From CBDBND01 sp965262665 (GTDB taxonomy: Bacteria > Pseudomonadota > Alphaproteobacteria > Rhodospirillales > Rhodospirillaceae), in NCBI GenBank assembly GCA_965262665.1, contig CBDHFR010000004.1, positions 3,348,001 through 3,412,000 of the forward strand: a stretch of 64,000 bases of DNA. The letters run 5' to 3'. Under the pieces are notes generated by a model, which worked only from the letters and a program-made list of their open reading frames with translations, was not told where the DNA came from and did no database searches. Numbering within the stretch: position 1 is the stretch's first letter; each line of letters begins with the position of its first letter. Shown one piece after another: positions 45,210-54,769 of this stretch. Both the position numbers and the translations under genes were made by a program.

Positions 45210-45761
45210 ATGTCCCTTACGGAAACTCCCATTTGCGATTGTGGCCACCCGGCAGTGGATTTTTCTTTGAAGGCCACCGACGGCAAGACCTATTCCCTGG
45301 GCGATATTCGGGGCCCCAAGGGCACATTGGTGATGTTTATCTGCAATCATTGTCCCTATGTGAAAGCTGTCATAGATAGGCTCGCTGCCGACTGCCGGAC
45401 GTTAAAAGAGCGTGGCATCGGCAGTGTCGCCATCATGCCCAATGACGTTGAGGCCTATCCCGCTGACAGTTTCGACAACATGGTGACTTTCGCCCAGACT
45501 CACGCCTTGCCGTTTCCCTACGTCATCGATGAAAGCCAAGAGATCGCGCGGGCTTACGGTGCGGTGTGCACTCCCGATTTCTTTGGCTACGACGCTGACC
45601 TTGCGCTGCAATACCGAGGACGTCTCGATGCGGGTAAAACTGAGCCTATGCCGGACGATGTTGAGCGGGAACTGGTCACAGCGATGACCATGGTCGCCAC
45701 CGAGGGTCGCGGTCCCGAACGCCAAGTACCCAGTATGGGATGCTCCATTAAATGGCGGTAA
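45210..45761 (+). CDS. Thioredoxin-fold (AhpC/TSA-like) redox protein
   Basis: The 183-residue protein has a peroxiredoxin/thioredoxin fold with a CxxC site in FICNHCPYVKAV, preceded by FSLKATDGKTYSLGDI. This family (thioredoxin family protein with CNHCPY) is thought to act as a thiol peroxidase or disulfide reductase. The start at 45210 (MSLTETPICD) is chosen; 45183 is an in-frame alternative. Confidence 0.85.
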   Translation: MSLTETPICDCGHPAVDFSLKATDGKTYSLGDIRGPKGTLVMFICNHCPYVKAVIDRLAADCRTLKERGIGSVAIMPNDVEAYPADSFDNMVTFAQTHALPFPYVIDESQEIARAYGAVCTPDFFGYDADLALQYRGRLDAGKTEPMPDDVERELVTAMTMVATEGRGPERQVPSMGCSIKWR

Positions 45762-45897
45762 ACAAAGCGTTTTCGCCATTTTAAACCCGTCGAGATCCTG
45801 AATTGCAACTGTCAGGTCTCGTGGGTATGGTACGCGCCGATTCGTCCACACACCGTATCGATCCCAACACCGGCTCCGACCGAAGAGGACTCATCCT

Positions 45898-46722
45898 GTG
45901 AGCACTAAGAAGATTGGCGGCCCCAAGGCGAAGAAGAAAGGTAAAGACGCCGATCCCACGCCAGAAGGGGACGACATTAAGGCTGGCGTAAATGCGCTCA
46001 TGTCCGAGATCGAGTCAGGGCTCCGCGACGACCAATTACAAGAGTTGTGGGACCGGTATCGTAATCTGGCGATAGCTTGTTTTGCCGTGCTCATTCTTGG
46101 TGTTTCTGGGTATCAATATTGGAAAAATCTAGATGTGCAACGCCTTGATGAACAAGCCAACGCTTTCTCTTTGGCGGCTGAAGATCTCAGTTTGGGTAAC
46201 ACGGAAGAGGCCCTTACCACACTGGCCGGTGTTGCAGAGCAAGGCGGCAACTATGGAGCTCTGGCACAGTTGCGACGCGCATCCATTTTCATTGAACAAG
46301 ACGATAAGTCAGAAGCGCTAGCAATTTATCGGAGCTTAAGTGAGGATACCTCAATTGAGCCGTCGTTTGCCGATCTTGCTACACTGCTTTGGGTTTTGCA
46401 TGGCATGGACGCTGAAGATCCCTTGCTTTTAGAAAATGCGCTTTTGCCGCTGACAAGCCCAAACAACGCGTACAACTACACGGCACTGGAGTTGTTGGCG
46501 GTATTAACGGCCAAACGAGGTGATATGACCGAAGCGTTAGCCATTCTCGATGATCTCTTGGAGGATTCAAACACGCCTAGCACCGTTCGTGCGCGTGCAG
46601 AAGAGCTAAAAGCGGTTTATCAAAGTCCTTTGTCCCCAGGCTCCGTTTCGCAAAACTCCGTTTTAAACGATTCGTCTGCGCCGGGCACCGACGGTGCGAG
46701 CTCGCAGTTTGAGTCCCCTTGA
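45898..46722 (+). CDS. Membrane-anchored TPR protein (YfgM-like)
   Basis: The 274-residue protein starts with GTG, has a lysine-rich cytoplasmic front (KKIGGPKAKKKGKDAD), one membrane helix (LAIACFAVLILGVSGYQYW) and a periplasmic tetratricopeptide-like helical part (ALTTLAGVAEQGGNYGALAQ). Relatives (YfgM, DUF2659) work with SecYEG and periplasmic chaperones. It is followed directly by bamB and der, the same order as yfgM-bamB-der in gammaproteobacteria. Confidence 0.85.
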   Translation: MSTKKIGGPKAKKKGKDADPTPEGDDIKAGVNALMSEIESGLRDDQLQELWDRYRNLAIACFAVLILGVSGYQYWKNLDVQRLDEQANAFSLAAEDLSLGNTEEALTTLAGVAEQGGNYGALAQLRRASIFIEQDDKSEALAIYRSLSEDTSIEPSFADLATLLWVLHGMDAEDPLLLENALLPLTSPNNAYNYTALELLAVLTAKRGDMTEALAILDDLLEDSNTPSTVRARAEELKAVYQSPLSPGSVSQNSVLNDSSAPGTDGASSQFESP

Positions 46723-46754
46723 CTGTTCGAACAACGGATTTTCACGTCAGCCCT

Positions 46755-48107
46755 ATGGTCAATCACCGCAAATATCTTTTCTTCTTGTTTAGAACGATCG
46801 TGACGGTACTGCTGTCGGCCATCGCTTTGTCCGCCTGTGACCTAAATCCCTTCGGTGGCAGCGATGATGAAATACTGCCCGGAACTCGTATTTCCGTATT
46901 GGCGCTAGAGCGCGCATTACGCCCGGACATCAACGCCGTCGATACGCAAATCGTACTGCCGGCACCTGAAGATGTTGAGTCGTGGACGCAGGCGGGTGGT
47001 TTGTCACATCATGCCATGCATCATATGGTTTTAGGGTCGGCCCCAAGACTGCGCTGGCGTACGGATGCCGGTGCCGGTTCCGGCAAACGCAATCGCACGT
47101 TGGGTGAACCTGTCATAGCCGGTGGCCGTGCCTTTGTTTTTGATGCCAAGGCCTATGCCATGGCGTTCAATATCCGCAATGGCGACCGCCTGTGGCGCCG
47201 CGAACTTGTCCCCGATGACGAAGACGACGGTCATTTTCTCGGTGGCGGATTAGCCTATGAGAATGGCTTGGTGTTCGCGACGACGGGATTTGCGGAAGTG
47301 GTCGCGGTTAATGCTCAGTCGGGCCGAGATGTATGGCGCACCCATGTTGATGCTCCCATTCGGTCTGCCCCGACGGTGAGCGGGGGTCGTGTTTTTGTGA
47401 TCACTGTAGATAATCAAGTCATTGCTTTGGCTGCCCGAGACGGCCGCCGGTTATGGAGTTACTCCGGTGTGAGTTCGCAAACCATTCTTTTGGGCAGCGG
47501 TAGTCCAGCCGTCGACGGCGGCGTGGTTATCGCGCCATTCACCAACGGCGAAATTGCAGCGCTCCGCGTCGACAATGGTGCCGTCCTGTGGAGCGATTCG
47601 GTGATTGCCGTGCGGCGAACGGAGGCAGCTGCCAGTCTGACTGACATCAGTGGCCGCCCTGTCATCGACCGCGGCCGTGTCTATGCCGTTGGTCATTCGG
47701 GCATTCTCGTATCCATCGATCTGCGGACCGGACAACGGGTCTGGGATGTCCCCGTCCCCGGTGTCTATCAGCCATGGGTTGCTGGTGACTTCCTCTATGC
47801 CACGACCATTGATTCGGAAGTGGTTTGTGTCGATGTACGCACCGGACAGATCCTATGGGTCACCCAATTGCGTCGCTTTGAAGATGCAGAAGATCAGGAA
47901 AACCGGTTGATTTGGACCGGACCGTCTATCGCCAGTGATCGTATCATCGTACTCGGTTCTAACGAGGAAGCCTTGTCATTGTCGCCCTACAACGGTGAAG
48001 TGCTGGGATCCATTGAACTCAGGTCTCCTGTCACCATTTCACCTGTGTTTGCCAACGCGACCATGTATATCTACGACGACGCTGGCGATTTACTCGCTTA
48101 TCGCTGA
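46755..48107 (+). CDS. bamB: Outer membrane protein assembly factor BamB
   Basis: The 450-residue lipoprotein has a signal peptide ending in the lipobox IALSAC and a PQQ-like eight-bladed propeller (FDAKAYAMAFNIRNGDRLWR, DVRTGQILWVTQLRR). BamB helps BamA insert outer-membrane proteins. The frame is open to 46719, but the start at 46755 (MVNHRKYLFF) gives the compact lipoprotein signal. The neighbours, TPR protein before and Der after, support the call. Confidence 0.92.
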   Translation: MVNHRKYLFFLFRTIVTVLLSAIALSACDLNPFGGSDDEILPGTRISVLALERALRPDINAVDTQIVLPAPEDVESWTQAGGLSHHAMHHMVLGSAPRLRWRTDAGAGSGKRNRTLGEPVIAGGRAFVFDAKAYAMAFNIRNGDRLWRRELVPDDEDDGHFLGGGLAYENGLVFATTGFAEVVAVNAQSGRDVWRTHVDAPIRSAPTVSGGRVFVITVDNQVIALAARDGRRLWSYSGVSSQTILLGSGSPAVDGGVVIAPFTNGEIAALRVDNGAVLWSDSVIAVRRTEAAASLTDISGRPVIDRGRVYAVGHSGILVSIDLRTGQRVWDVPVPGVYQPWVAGDFLYATTIDSEVVCVDVRTGQILWVTQLRRFEDAEDQENRLIWTGPSIASDRIIVLGSNEEALSLSPYNGEVLGSIELRSPVTISPVFANATMYIYDDAGDLLAYR

Positions 48108-48131
48108 GTCAGTGCAAGGGCCTTTGCCCCC

Positions 48132-49511
48132 ATGTCCTTTACTTTGGTCATCGTCGGGCGCCCCAACGTGGGCAAGTCCACCTTGTTCAACCGGCTGGTT
48201 GGACGCCGCGCCGCCTTGGTGCATGGCCGGCCGGGGGTGACCCGTGACCGCCGGGAGGGAGCCGGGCAGATCGCCGACCTCCAATTTCGCGTGATTGATA
48301 CCGCCGGACTTGATGACAGCGACCAAAACAGCCTGGAAGGCCGCATGCGTGAGCACACGGAACGGGCGGTCCAAGAGGCAGATGTGACACTGTTTCTCAT
48401 CGATGCCCGGGCCGGCGTCACACCTGTCGACGAACACTTCGCCGATCTCTTGCGTAAGGGAAAGACTCCGATTGTCCTTGCGGCCAACAAATGTGAAGGC
48501 CGAGACAGTGAACCAGGCTTGCTTGAAGCATTTTCTCTGGGGTTCGGTGATCCTATTGCCCTGTCCGCAGAACATGGGCAGGGATTGGGCGAACTATATG
48601 ACGTCCTGCAGTCATTCGAGAGGAACCCCGAGGACGGTGTTGATCGCGACGGGGAAATTGTTGAACCAGATGACGATCTCGACGAAGGCGAAGAGCGGCC
48701 GTTGCAACTTGCCATCGTCGGGCGGCCGAATACGGGCAAGTCGACACTGGTCAACCGTCTTCTGGGTGAAGACCGTGTCCTTACCGGCCCCGAACCGGGT
48801 GTCACCCGTGACGCCATTCCCATTGACTGGACGTACAATGAGCGCGCTGTGCGGCTGGTTGATACCGCGGGGTTGCGCCGGAAGGCTAGAGTCAGCGATG
48901 TGGTTGAAAAGTTGTCTGCCCTCGACACCCTGCGGGCTGTCGATTTGGCCGAGGTGGTTGTCCTCGTACTCGATGCGGACGCGGTGTCGGACAAGCAGGA
49001 CCTCACCATTGCCAGCCGTGTAATAGAAGAAGGCCGAGCGTTGGTAATTGCGGTCAATAAGTGGGATATCGCTACAGACAAAAATGAGTCTCTGGAACGA
49101 TTGCGGGACCGGCTGGAAGACTCGCTGACCCAAGTCCGTGGCGTACCGACGGTGACACTTTCAGCCAAGACCGGACAGCGGGTGGATCAATTGATGGAAA
49201 CGGTCTTCAACATCCGCGAAGTATGGAACCGGCGCATTCCCACTGCAGCTCTCAACCAATGGCTGGATGATGTCACCCGAAAACATCCGCCGCCATTATC
49301 CAAACAAAAAAGACGCATCAAGCTTCGTTATATCACCCAGGTCAAAGCGCGGCCGCCGACATTTGTCGCCTTTACCACCCGTCCGGTCGACCTGCCCGAA
49401 AGCTATCATCGCTACATGTTGAACAGTCTGCGCGAGACTTTTGGATTTGATGGCGTGCCTTTGCGCCTATTTGTGCGCAAGCCTGACAATCCCTACGACG
49501 ACAAAACCTAA
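48132..49511 (+). CDS. der: Ribosome-assembly GTPase Der (EngA)
   Basis: The 459-residue protein has two GTPase domains in tandem: VGRPNVGKSTLFNRLVG with DTAGLDD and NKCEG in the first, VGRPNTGKSTLVNRLLGEDR with DTAGLRRKA and NKWD in the second. A C-terminal KH-like domain (RIKLRYITQVKARPPTFVAF) follows. It is needed for 50S assembly. Its stop overlaps the end of the convergent amidohydrolase fragment by four bases. Confidence 0.97.
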   Translation: MSFTLVIVGRPNVGKSTLFNRLVGRRAALVHGRPGVTRDRREGAGQIADLQFRVIDTAGLDDSDQNSLEGRMREHTERAVQEADVTLFLIDARAGVTPVDEHFADLLRKGKTPIVLAANKCEGRDSEPGLLEAFSLGFGDPIALSAEHGQGLGELYDVLQSFERNPEDGVDRDGEIVEPDDDLDEGEERPLQLAIVGRPNTGKSTLVNRLLGEDRVLTGPEPGVTRDAIPIDWTYNERAVRLVDTAGLRRKARVSDVVEKLSALDTLRAVDLAEVVVLVLDADAVSDKQDLTIASRVIEEGRALVIAVNKWDIATDKNESLERLRDRLEDSLTQVRGVPTVTLSAKTGQRVDQLMETVFNIREVWNRRIPTAALNQWLDDVTRKHPPPLSKQKRRIKLRYITQVKARPPTFVAFTTRPVDLPESYHRYMLNSLRETFGFDGVPLRLFVRKPDNPYDDKT

Positions 49512-49640
49512 CGCTGAAATACTGTACGGCCGCCGACCATTGTGCGCACCACTTGTAGGTCATCCAAATCAAGCGGCGGAACCTCCAACGGATTGCGGTC
49601 CAGAATTACCAGGTCGGCCAGCTTACCAACCTCGATGGTA
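49508..49640 (-). pseudogene. Amidohydrolase (YtcJ-like), C-terminal fragment
   Basis: The last 43 or so residues of an amidohydrolase-3-type enzyme remain: IEVGKLADLVILDRNPLEVP, then VVRTMVGGRTVFQR. The frame reads on into an IS630 fragment near 49640. Its N-terminal partner is at 50236-50437 on the same strand; the catalytic centre between them is lost. Confidence 0.8.
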
Positions 49641-50235
49641 TCCGGGACCGCTTCGGGGTGGAGTATCACGAGCGCTCGGTCTCGCGCCTGCTGCACGATC
49701 TCGGCTTCTCGCACATGAGCGCCCGGGTGCGCCATCCGGGCCAAGATGCGGCAATGCTGGAGACGTTTAAAGAAACTTCCCCCGGGCGCTCGCCGCGGCG
49801 GTAGCGCACCGGCAGACCACCACGTTGACCGCCGGCTTGCGCCTCTCCGGGGCCTGGCGGGCCCCGATGCTCCTCGACGGGCCGATGCATGGGGCTGCCT
49901 TCAAGGCCTATGTGGAACAGGTCCTGGTACCCGAACTCGACCCCGGAGACAGCGTCGTCATGGCCAACCTGCCCGCCCACAAGGTCGCTGGCATCCGCCA
50001 GGCCATCGAAGCCGCCGGCGCAACCCTGCTGTATCTGCCGCCCTACAGTCCCGACTGCAACCCGATCGAGATGGCCTTCGCCAAACTCAAGGCGCTCCTG
50101 AGAAAGGCCGCCGCCAGAACCGTCGACGACCTGTGGGACGCCATTGCCGACGCCATCGACGCCTTCACCTCAACCGAATGCGAAAACTACTTCGCCGCCG
50201 CCGGATATGATCGGGACTAAATTGAATCTGCTCTA
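49641..50235 (+). mobile_element. IS630-family remnant inside the amidohydrolase gene
   Basis: The plus strand has a middle part (YHERSVSRLLHDLGFSHMSA, VRHPGQDA) joined by a deletion near 49795 to the C-terminal part (LRLSGAWRAPMLLDGPMHGA, LPPYSPDCNPIEMAFAKLKA). The second catalytic aspartate is replaced by alanine (VVMANLPAHK for VVMDNLPAHK). The right end is near CTCTAG at 50230-50235 with a TA at the joint. Confidence 0.8.
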
Positions 50236-50437
50236 GGTCTGTCCCCACAGCAGCTATACGATTGCCTGATATGGCGACCGCGTCAGCCAGGGTCGAGTTG
50301 TCGGCTCCGGCCAACGTCACAACCACGCCGTTGACCAGAAGAGTGCTAGGCGGTTCAGCTGCTTCGCCACCATGACCGAGCAACACAGCAAGGGCCACTG
50401 TGGCAAGGCAACGGTTCATGACACCCCATTTACGCAT
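50236..50437 (-). pseudogene. Amidohydrolase (YtcJ-like), N-terminal fragment
   Basis: The start is at 50437 or, more likely, 50419 (MNRCLATVALAVLLGHGGEA, a signal peptide). The mature part reads LLVNGVVVTLAGADNSTLAD, AVAISGNRIAAVGT, the usual first strands of this enzyme family, and then meets the IS630 end. With the fragment at 49508-49640 it forms one gene that has lost its middle. Confidence 0.8.
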
Positions 50438-50440
50438 TTT

Positions 50441-51160
50441 TTAGAGGATAACCCTTTCCCCGGTTTTGTCATATGAGGAGACAACCATATCGACAAAAGC
50501 ATCGGTTATGTTGTCCGGTGCGGGCAGAGTATTTTGATCTTCTCCTGGAAAAGCGCGCAACCGCAATGCTGTGCGCACCGGCCCCGGATCGATGAGATTC
50601 ACCTTTACCTTGGTTTCTTGCATCTCCTCTGCGTAGGTCAAAACCATTTGATCCAGTGCCGCTTTGGACGCGCCATACGGACCCCAAAACGGAGATGGTT
50701 GAGTGCCTTGAGTGCAAGTGACAAAAAGAGCGCGGCCGGCATCCGATTGACGGAGCAAAGCATCGACGCTGCGCAACAGGCGCCAATTGGCCGTCACGTG
50801 CAAGGCAAACACGTTCTCCCAAACCTCCGGTGGAACGTGGCCCACCGGCGACAGTTGACCAAGCGTACCCGCAGTCCCGACCACAATATCAAGCCGCTGG
50901 TAGCGGTCGAATAAAGCCTTGCCGATGTCGTCGATGATGTTGAACTGAGTGAGGTCGCTATCCACCAGAACCGCATGGTTGCCGGTTTTGGCATTGATGT
51001 CGTCATCGAGGGACTCAAGATCTGATCGCGTCCGGGCCAAGGCCACCACAGTCGCCCCTTCGTCGGCAAACCGTTTGGCCACCGCCCGGCCAATGCCTTG
51101 CGACGCTCCCGTGATCAAAGCGATGCGGCCGGCAAGACGGCCGCTTAATGCGTCCGCCAC
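50441..51160 (-). CDS. Short-chain dehydrogenase/reductase
   Basis: The 239-residue protein has the SDR glycine motif TGASQGIGRAVAKRF and a YGASKAALDQ catalytic Tyr/Lys pair, with the serine position at CTQGTQPSPFWGPYGASK less clear. The usual NNAG motif is changed to GTAGTLGQ. It lies five bases behind purF on the same strand. Alphaproteobacteria often have an SDR gene in this place; the substrate is unknown. Confidence 0.88.
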   Translation of the reverse strand: MADALSGRLAGRIALITGASQGIGRAVAKRFADEGATVVALARTRSDLESLDDDINAKTGNHAVLVDSDLTQFNIIDDIGKALFDRYQRLDIVVGTAGTLGQLSPVGHVPPEVWENVFALHVTANWRLLRSVDALLRQSDAGRALFVTCTQGTQPSPFWGPYGASKAALDQMVLTYAEEMQETKVKVNLIDPGPVRTALRLRAFPGEDQNTLPAPDNITDAFVDMVVSSYDKTGERVIL

Positions 51161-51165
51161 AGAAC

Positions 51166-52638
51166 CTACGCCCGGCCTTCAGTGAGGAGGGACAGCTGGT
51201 GCGGGAGTTCTTGGGTGTTAAGGTCCGTCAACGGCGAGGGGTATTCACCGGTGAAACAGGCGTCACAGTATTGCGGTTTGTCGGCATTACGTTTGGCTTC
51301 ACCGACAGCACGATAAAGACCGTCGATAGAAATAAATGCCAGACTATCCACGCCCAAGCGTTTGGCCATCCCTTCCACATCGTGCTGTGCTGCCAACAGT
51401 TGTTCCCGCTCCGGCGTATCAATGCCGAAGTAACAAGGATGTGCCGTGGGCGGTGAGGATATGCGCATGTGCACTTCCTTCGCTCCGGCCTGGCGGACCA
51501 TGTCAACAATCTTGATGGATGTGGTGCCGCGAACGATGGAATCGTCCACCAACACCACCCGTTTGCCTTCGATCTGCGCACGGTTGATGTTGTGCTTGCG
51601 CTTCACACCCAAATGACGGGTTTTGTCTGTCGGTTGAATAAAGGTGCGCCCCACATAGTGATTGCGGATGATGCCTAATTCATACGGCACATTGGTGGCT
51701 GCGGCATAACCCAAGGCGGCGGGTACGCCGGAATCGGGAACGGGGACAATCACATCGCACTCCACATGGCTTTCCTTAGCTAATTCCTCACCAATGCGCT
51801 TGCGTACATCGTAGACGCTAGACCCTTCGCTCACACTGTCGGGACGGGAGAAATAAATGTATTCGAAAATACAAAAGCGGGAGTCCGCTGGCGGAAAGGG
51901 ACGTATGGACCGCGGACCATCTTTGTCGATGACGACCATTTCACCGGGCTCGATATCGCGGACAAATTCCGCACCAATGATGTCCAGCGCACAAGTTTCC
52001 GAAACCAGGATATGGGCCTTATCCAGCCGACCGAGAACCAGCGGACGGACACCCAATGGGTCGCGCACCCCAATCAAGGCCGTGTTGGTCAGGGCCACCA
52101 TGGAGTAAGCACCCTCAATCTGACGCAAGGCATCAATAATGCGCTCCTCCACCGTCATCTGCTGGCTGATGGCAATGAGGTGCACAACCACTTCCGTGTC
52201 CGAGGTGGACTGGAAGATGCAGCCACGGCGGACCAATTCCTGGCGGACGGTGAGGGCATTGGTGAGATTGCCGTTGTGGCCGACGGCAAAGCCGCCGAAT
52301 TCAAAATCCGCAAACAGTGGCTGCACATTACGAATGATGGTATCGCCCGTCGTCGAATAGCGTACATGACCCAGCGCCATGTCGCCCTCCAAACGGGCCA
52401 TCACGGAATCTGCGTTGAAGTTATCAGAGACGTGACCAAGACCGCGGTGACTGTGAAAATGACTGCCATCAAAGGTTACCAGGCCTGCCGCTTCTTGACC
52501 CCGGTGCTGCAAAGCATGAAGTCCGAGCGCGGAGTGGGCGGCGGCATCTTTGTCGCCGAAAATGCCAAAAACGCCACACTCTTCATGCAAGGTATCGCCG
52601 TCGCCCAATTCGAATTCATAGGGGTTGGTCGTCAGCAT
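51166..52638 (-). CDS. purF: Amidophosphoribosyltransferase PurF
   Basis: The product of 490 residues makes phosphoribosylamine in the first step of purine synthesis. It has the N-terminal nucleophile glutaminase (EECGVFGIFGDKDAAAHSAL, LHALQHRGQEAAG) with a short propeptide before Cys, and the PRTase motif VVLVDDSIVRGTT. The start at 52638 follows GGGGAGGAG; the frame is open to 52749, but that part overlaps cvpA. Confidence 0.96.
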   Translation of the reverse strand: MLTTNPYEFELGDGDTLHEECGVFGIFGDKDAAAHSALGLHALQHRGQEAAGLVTFDGSHFHSHRGLGHVSDNFNADSVMARLEGDMALGHVRYSTTGDTIIRNVQPLFADFEFGGFAVGHNGNLTNALTVRQELVRRGCIFQSTSDTEVVVHLIAISQQMTVEERIIDALRQIEGAYSMVALTNTALIGVRDPLGVRPLVLGRLDKAHILVSETCALDIIGAEFVRDIEPGEMVVIDKDGPRSIRPFPPADSRFCIFEYIYFSRPDSVSEGSSVYDVRKRIGEELAKESHVECDVIVPVPDSGVPAALGYAAATNVPYELGIIRNHYVGRTFIQPTDKTRHLGVKRKHNINRAQIEGKRVVLVDDSIVRGTTSIKIVDMVRQAGAKEVHMRISSPPTAHPCYFGIDTPEREQLLAAQHDVEGMAKRLGVDSLAFISIDGLYRAVGEAKRNADKPQYCDACFTGEYPSPLTDLNTQELPHQLSLLTEGRA

Positions 52639-52663
52639 GGTGCGGCTTAACTCCTCCCCTGGC

Positions 52664-53353
52664 TCACGGCTCATTATCTTGGTTAGTTTCAAACAACCGA
52701 TCCATTCCACCGCGCATGCCCTCTTCGTAGGCGCCGTCAGGTGGAACATCGGCTTCCGGATTGGGACCCGGAGGCGGCTGGGTCAATTTGTCGAAGGTCT
52801 CCTTCAACTCTAGCGCCTCCTTGGCGGTTTCGGAGGCTTCTTTAGCAGCATCTTCGGCAGCCATAAAGGTTTCCGGCAAAACACTCCGAATCACGTCGGC
52901 GGTGACTTCTATGACCGGTAACGTTTTTGCTGACCGCACCCACTCTGGCCGGGGTGCGTCGCTGACAACCCAGTCAATAATGATCAGGACCGCTGCGAAA
53001 ATAACAGCACCGCGGACCAAGCCATAGACAAATCCCAATGACCGGTCGAGATTGTTCAAAGCACTGGCTTGAATAGATTTCGATAGGATCTTAGTGAGAA
53101 TCGATAGCACGACTAAGACGGCAAGAAAAATCACCACTCCGGTGGCGCTGTCCGCGATGAGCTCGTTGGGAATTATATCACGGGCGATGTAACGTAGCTC
53201 CGGAACACCGTAGATAACGGCAAAAATCCCACCGACCCACGCAGCCACGGAAAGCACTTCGTGGACGAAACCGCGCATGAACGCGAGCACAGCCGACAAC
53301 AACAGGATAACGATGACCGCCAAATCCAAGCCGTTTATGGGAAAGGACTCCAT
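52664..53353 (-). CDS. cvpA: CvpA family membrane protein
   Basis: The 229-residue protein has four membrane helices (GLDLAVIVILLLSAVLAFMR, VLSVAAWVGGIFAVIYGVPE, TGVVIFLAVLVVLSILTKIL, GAVIFAAVLIIIDWV) and an acidic proline-rich tail. It is the usual cvpA-purF pair, named for colicin V production in E. coli; its true role is in envelope homeostasis. Confidence 0.92.
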   Translation of the reverse strand: MESFPINGLDLAVIVILLLSAVLAFMRGFVHEVLSVAAWVGGIFAVIYGVPELRYIARDIIPNELIADSATGVVIFLAVLVVLSILTKILSKSIQASALNNLDRSLGFVYGLVRGAVIFAAVLIIIDWVVSDAPRPEWVRSAKTLPVIEVTADVIRSVLPETFMAAEDAAKEASETAKEALELKETFDKLTQPPPGPNPEADVPPDGAYEEGMRGGMDRLFETNQDNEP

Positions 53354-53391
53354 TTAGTGTCCTCTTGTTCGACGGCGGTTGGAGTGGTTAA

Positions 53392-54759
53392 TCATGCGAA
53401 CTTATCGACCAAGGCTTGGACGTGGCCCAGGGCATCTATCGCAACCCCGCCCGGAACATCAAGGTCGCTTTTGCGTCCGGCGCTCTTTGGCATCCACGCT
53501 TCTGTAAATCCCAATTTGGCCGCTTCCCGAAGGCGTTGATCCATTTGCGAAACCGCCCGCATTTCCCCTGACAAGCCGATCTCCCCAAATACGACAGCGC
53601 CCGGCGACACTGGATTGTCCCGTAGGGAGGACACCAAGGCAGCCGCCACGGCCGCGTCCGCTGCGGGTTCGGAGATACGCAATCCACCGGCCACGTTCAA
53701 GTATATGTCATGCCCGCCGAGCGCAAGGCCGCAACGTGCTTCAAGGACCGCGGCGATCATCGATAGCCGGCCCGAATCCCAGCCCACCACCGTCCGTCTG
53801 GGAGTGCCCAGGCTGGTAGGTGCTACCAGAGCTTGTATTTCTACCAGCATAGGCCGGGTGCCTTCCAAGCCCGCGAACACGCAACTGCCCGACACATTGC
53901 CGCGGCGCTCGGCCAGGAACAGGGCAGAGGGATTAGGCACTTCCGCAAGGCCGGCATTGACCATCTCAAACACGCCTATTTCGTCGGTGGCACCAAAGCG
54001 GTTTTTAACGGCGCGGAGGATGCGGAAATGATGGCCACGTTCCCCTTCGAAATAGAGGACCGTATCAACCATGTGTTCGAGCACACGAGGGCCCGCCAAC
54101 GTGCCTTCCTTGGTGACATGCCCAACCAGGAACAATGTAAAGCCGCGCTTCTTGGCAATGCGGATCAGTTCATGGGAACAGGTGCGTACCTGCGTCACCG
54201 TGCCGGGGGCGGAATCCACCGCATCGGTGTACATGGTTTGAATGGAATCGATGACCACCAGATCTGCTGCATCCTTGGCGTCGAGACTGGCGGCAATGTC
54301 ACGCACATTGGTGGCAGTGGCCAATTCGACCGGGGCGGAGTCCAACCCGAGGCGTGTTGCATGCAAGCGCACCTGATCAACGGCCTCTTCACCGGTGATG
54401 TAGAGACATTTGGACGTGCCGGCTAAGGCACCGCAAGCCTGCAGCAAGAGGGTCGACTTGCCGATCCCCGGGTCGCCACCGACCAGAATGGCGGAGCCGG
54501 CAACTAAACCCCCACCACAGACCCGGTCCAATTCAGCAATGCCGGTTTGTAAGCGGGGTGGTGTGGCGGTCTTACCTTTGAGGCCGACAAACGCGATGGT
54601 CTTGCCGCCGCGCCCGCCGCTGACCCCCTTGGGCAACGCCGTGGCCGGCGCTTCCTCCGCCAACGTATTCCATTCGTTACACGCTTCGCAGCGGCCGGCC
54701 CACTTGGGATACACCGCACCGCAGGACTGGCAGACGAATTGCGCATGGGCTTTGGCCAT
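53392..54759 (-). CDS. radA: DNA repair protein RadA
   Basis: The 455-residue RecA-like helicase has the N-terminal zinc finger CQSCGAVYPKWAGRCEAC, Walker A GGDPGIGKSTLLLQ, the RadA KNRFG motif (KNRFGATDEIGVFEM) and a Lon-like C-terminal domain (SEPAADAAVAAALVSSLRDN). It aids branch migration in recombination. Confidence 0.96.
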   Translation of the reverse strand: MAKAHAQFVCQSCGAVYPKWAGRCEACNEWNTLAEEAPATALPKGVSGGRGGKTIAFVGLKGKTATPPRLQTGIAELDRVCGGGLVAGSAILVGGDPGIGKSTLLLQACGALAGTSKCLYITGEEAVDQVRLHATRLGLDSAPVELATATNVRDIAASLDAKDAADLVVIDSIQTMYTDAVDSAPGTVTQVRTCSHELIRIAKKRGFTLFLVGHVTKEGTLAGPRVLEHMVDTVLYFEGERGHHFRILRAVKNRFGATDEIGVFEMVNAGLAEVPNPSALFLAERRGNVSGSCVFAGLEGTRPMLVEIQALVAPTSLGTPRRTVVGWDSGRLSMIAAVLEARCGLALGGHDIYLNVAGGLRISEPAADAAVAAALVSSLRDNPVSPGAVVFGEIGLSGEMRAVSQMDQRLREAAKLGFTEAWMPKSAGRKSDLDVPGGVAIDALGHVQALVDKFA

Positions 54760-54769
54760 AGCGGTCCGG

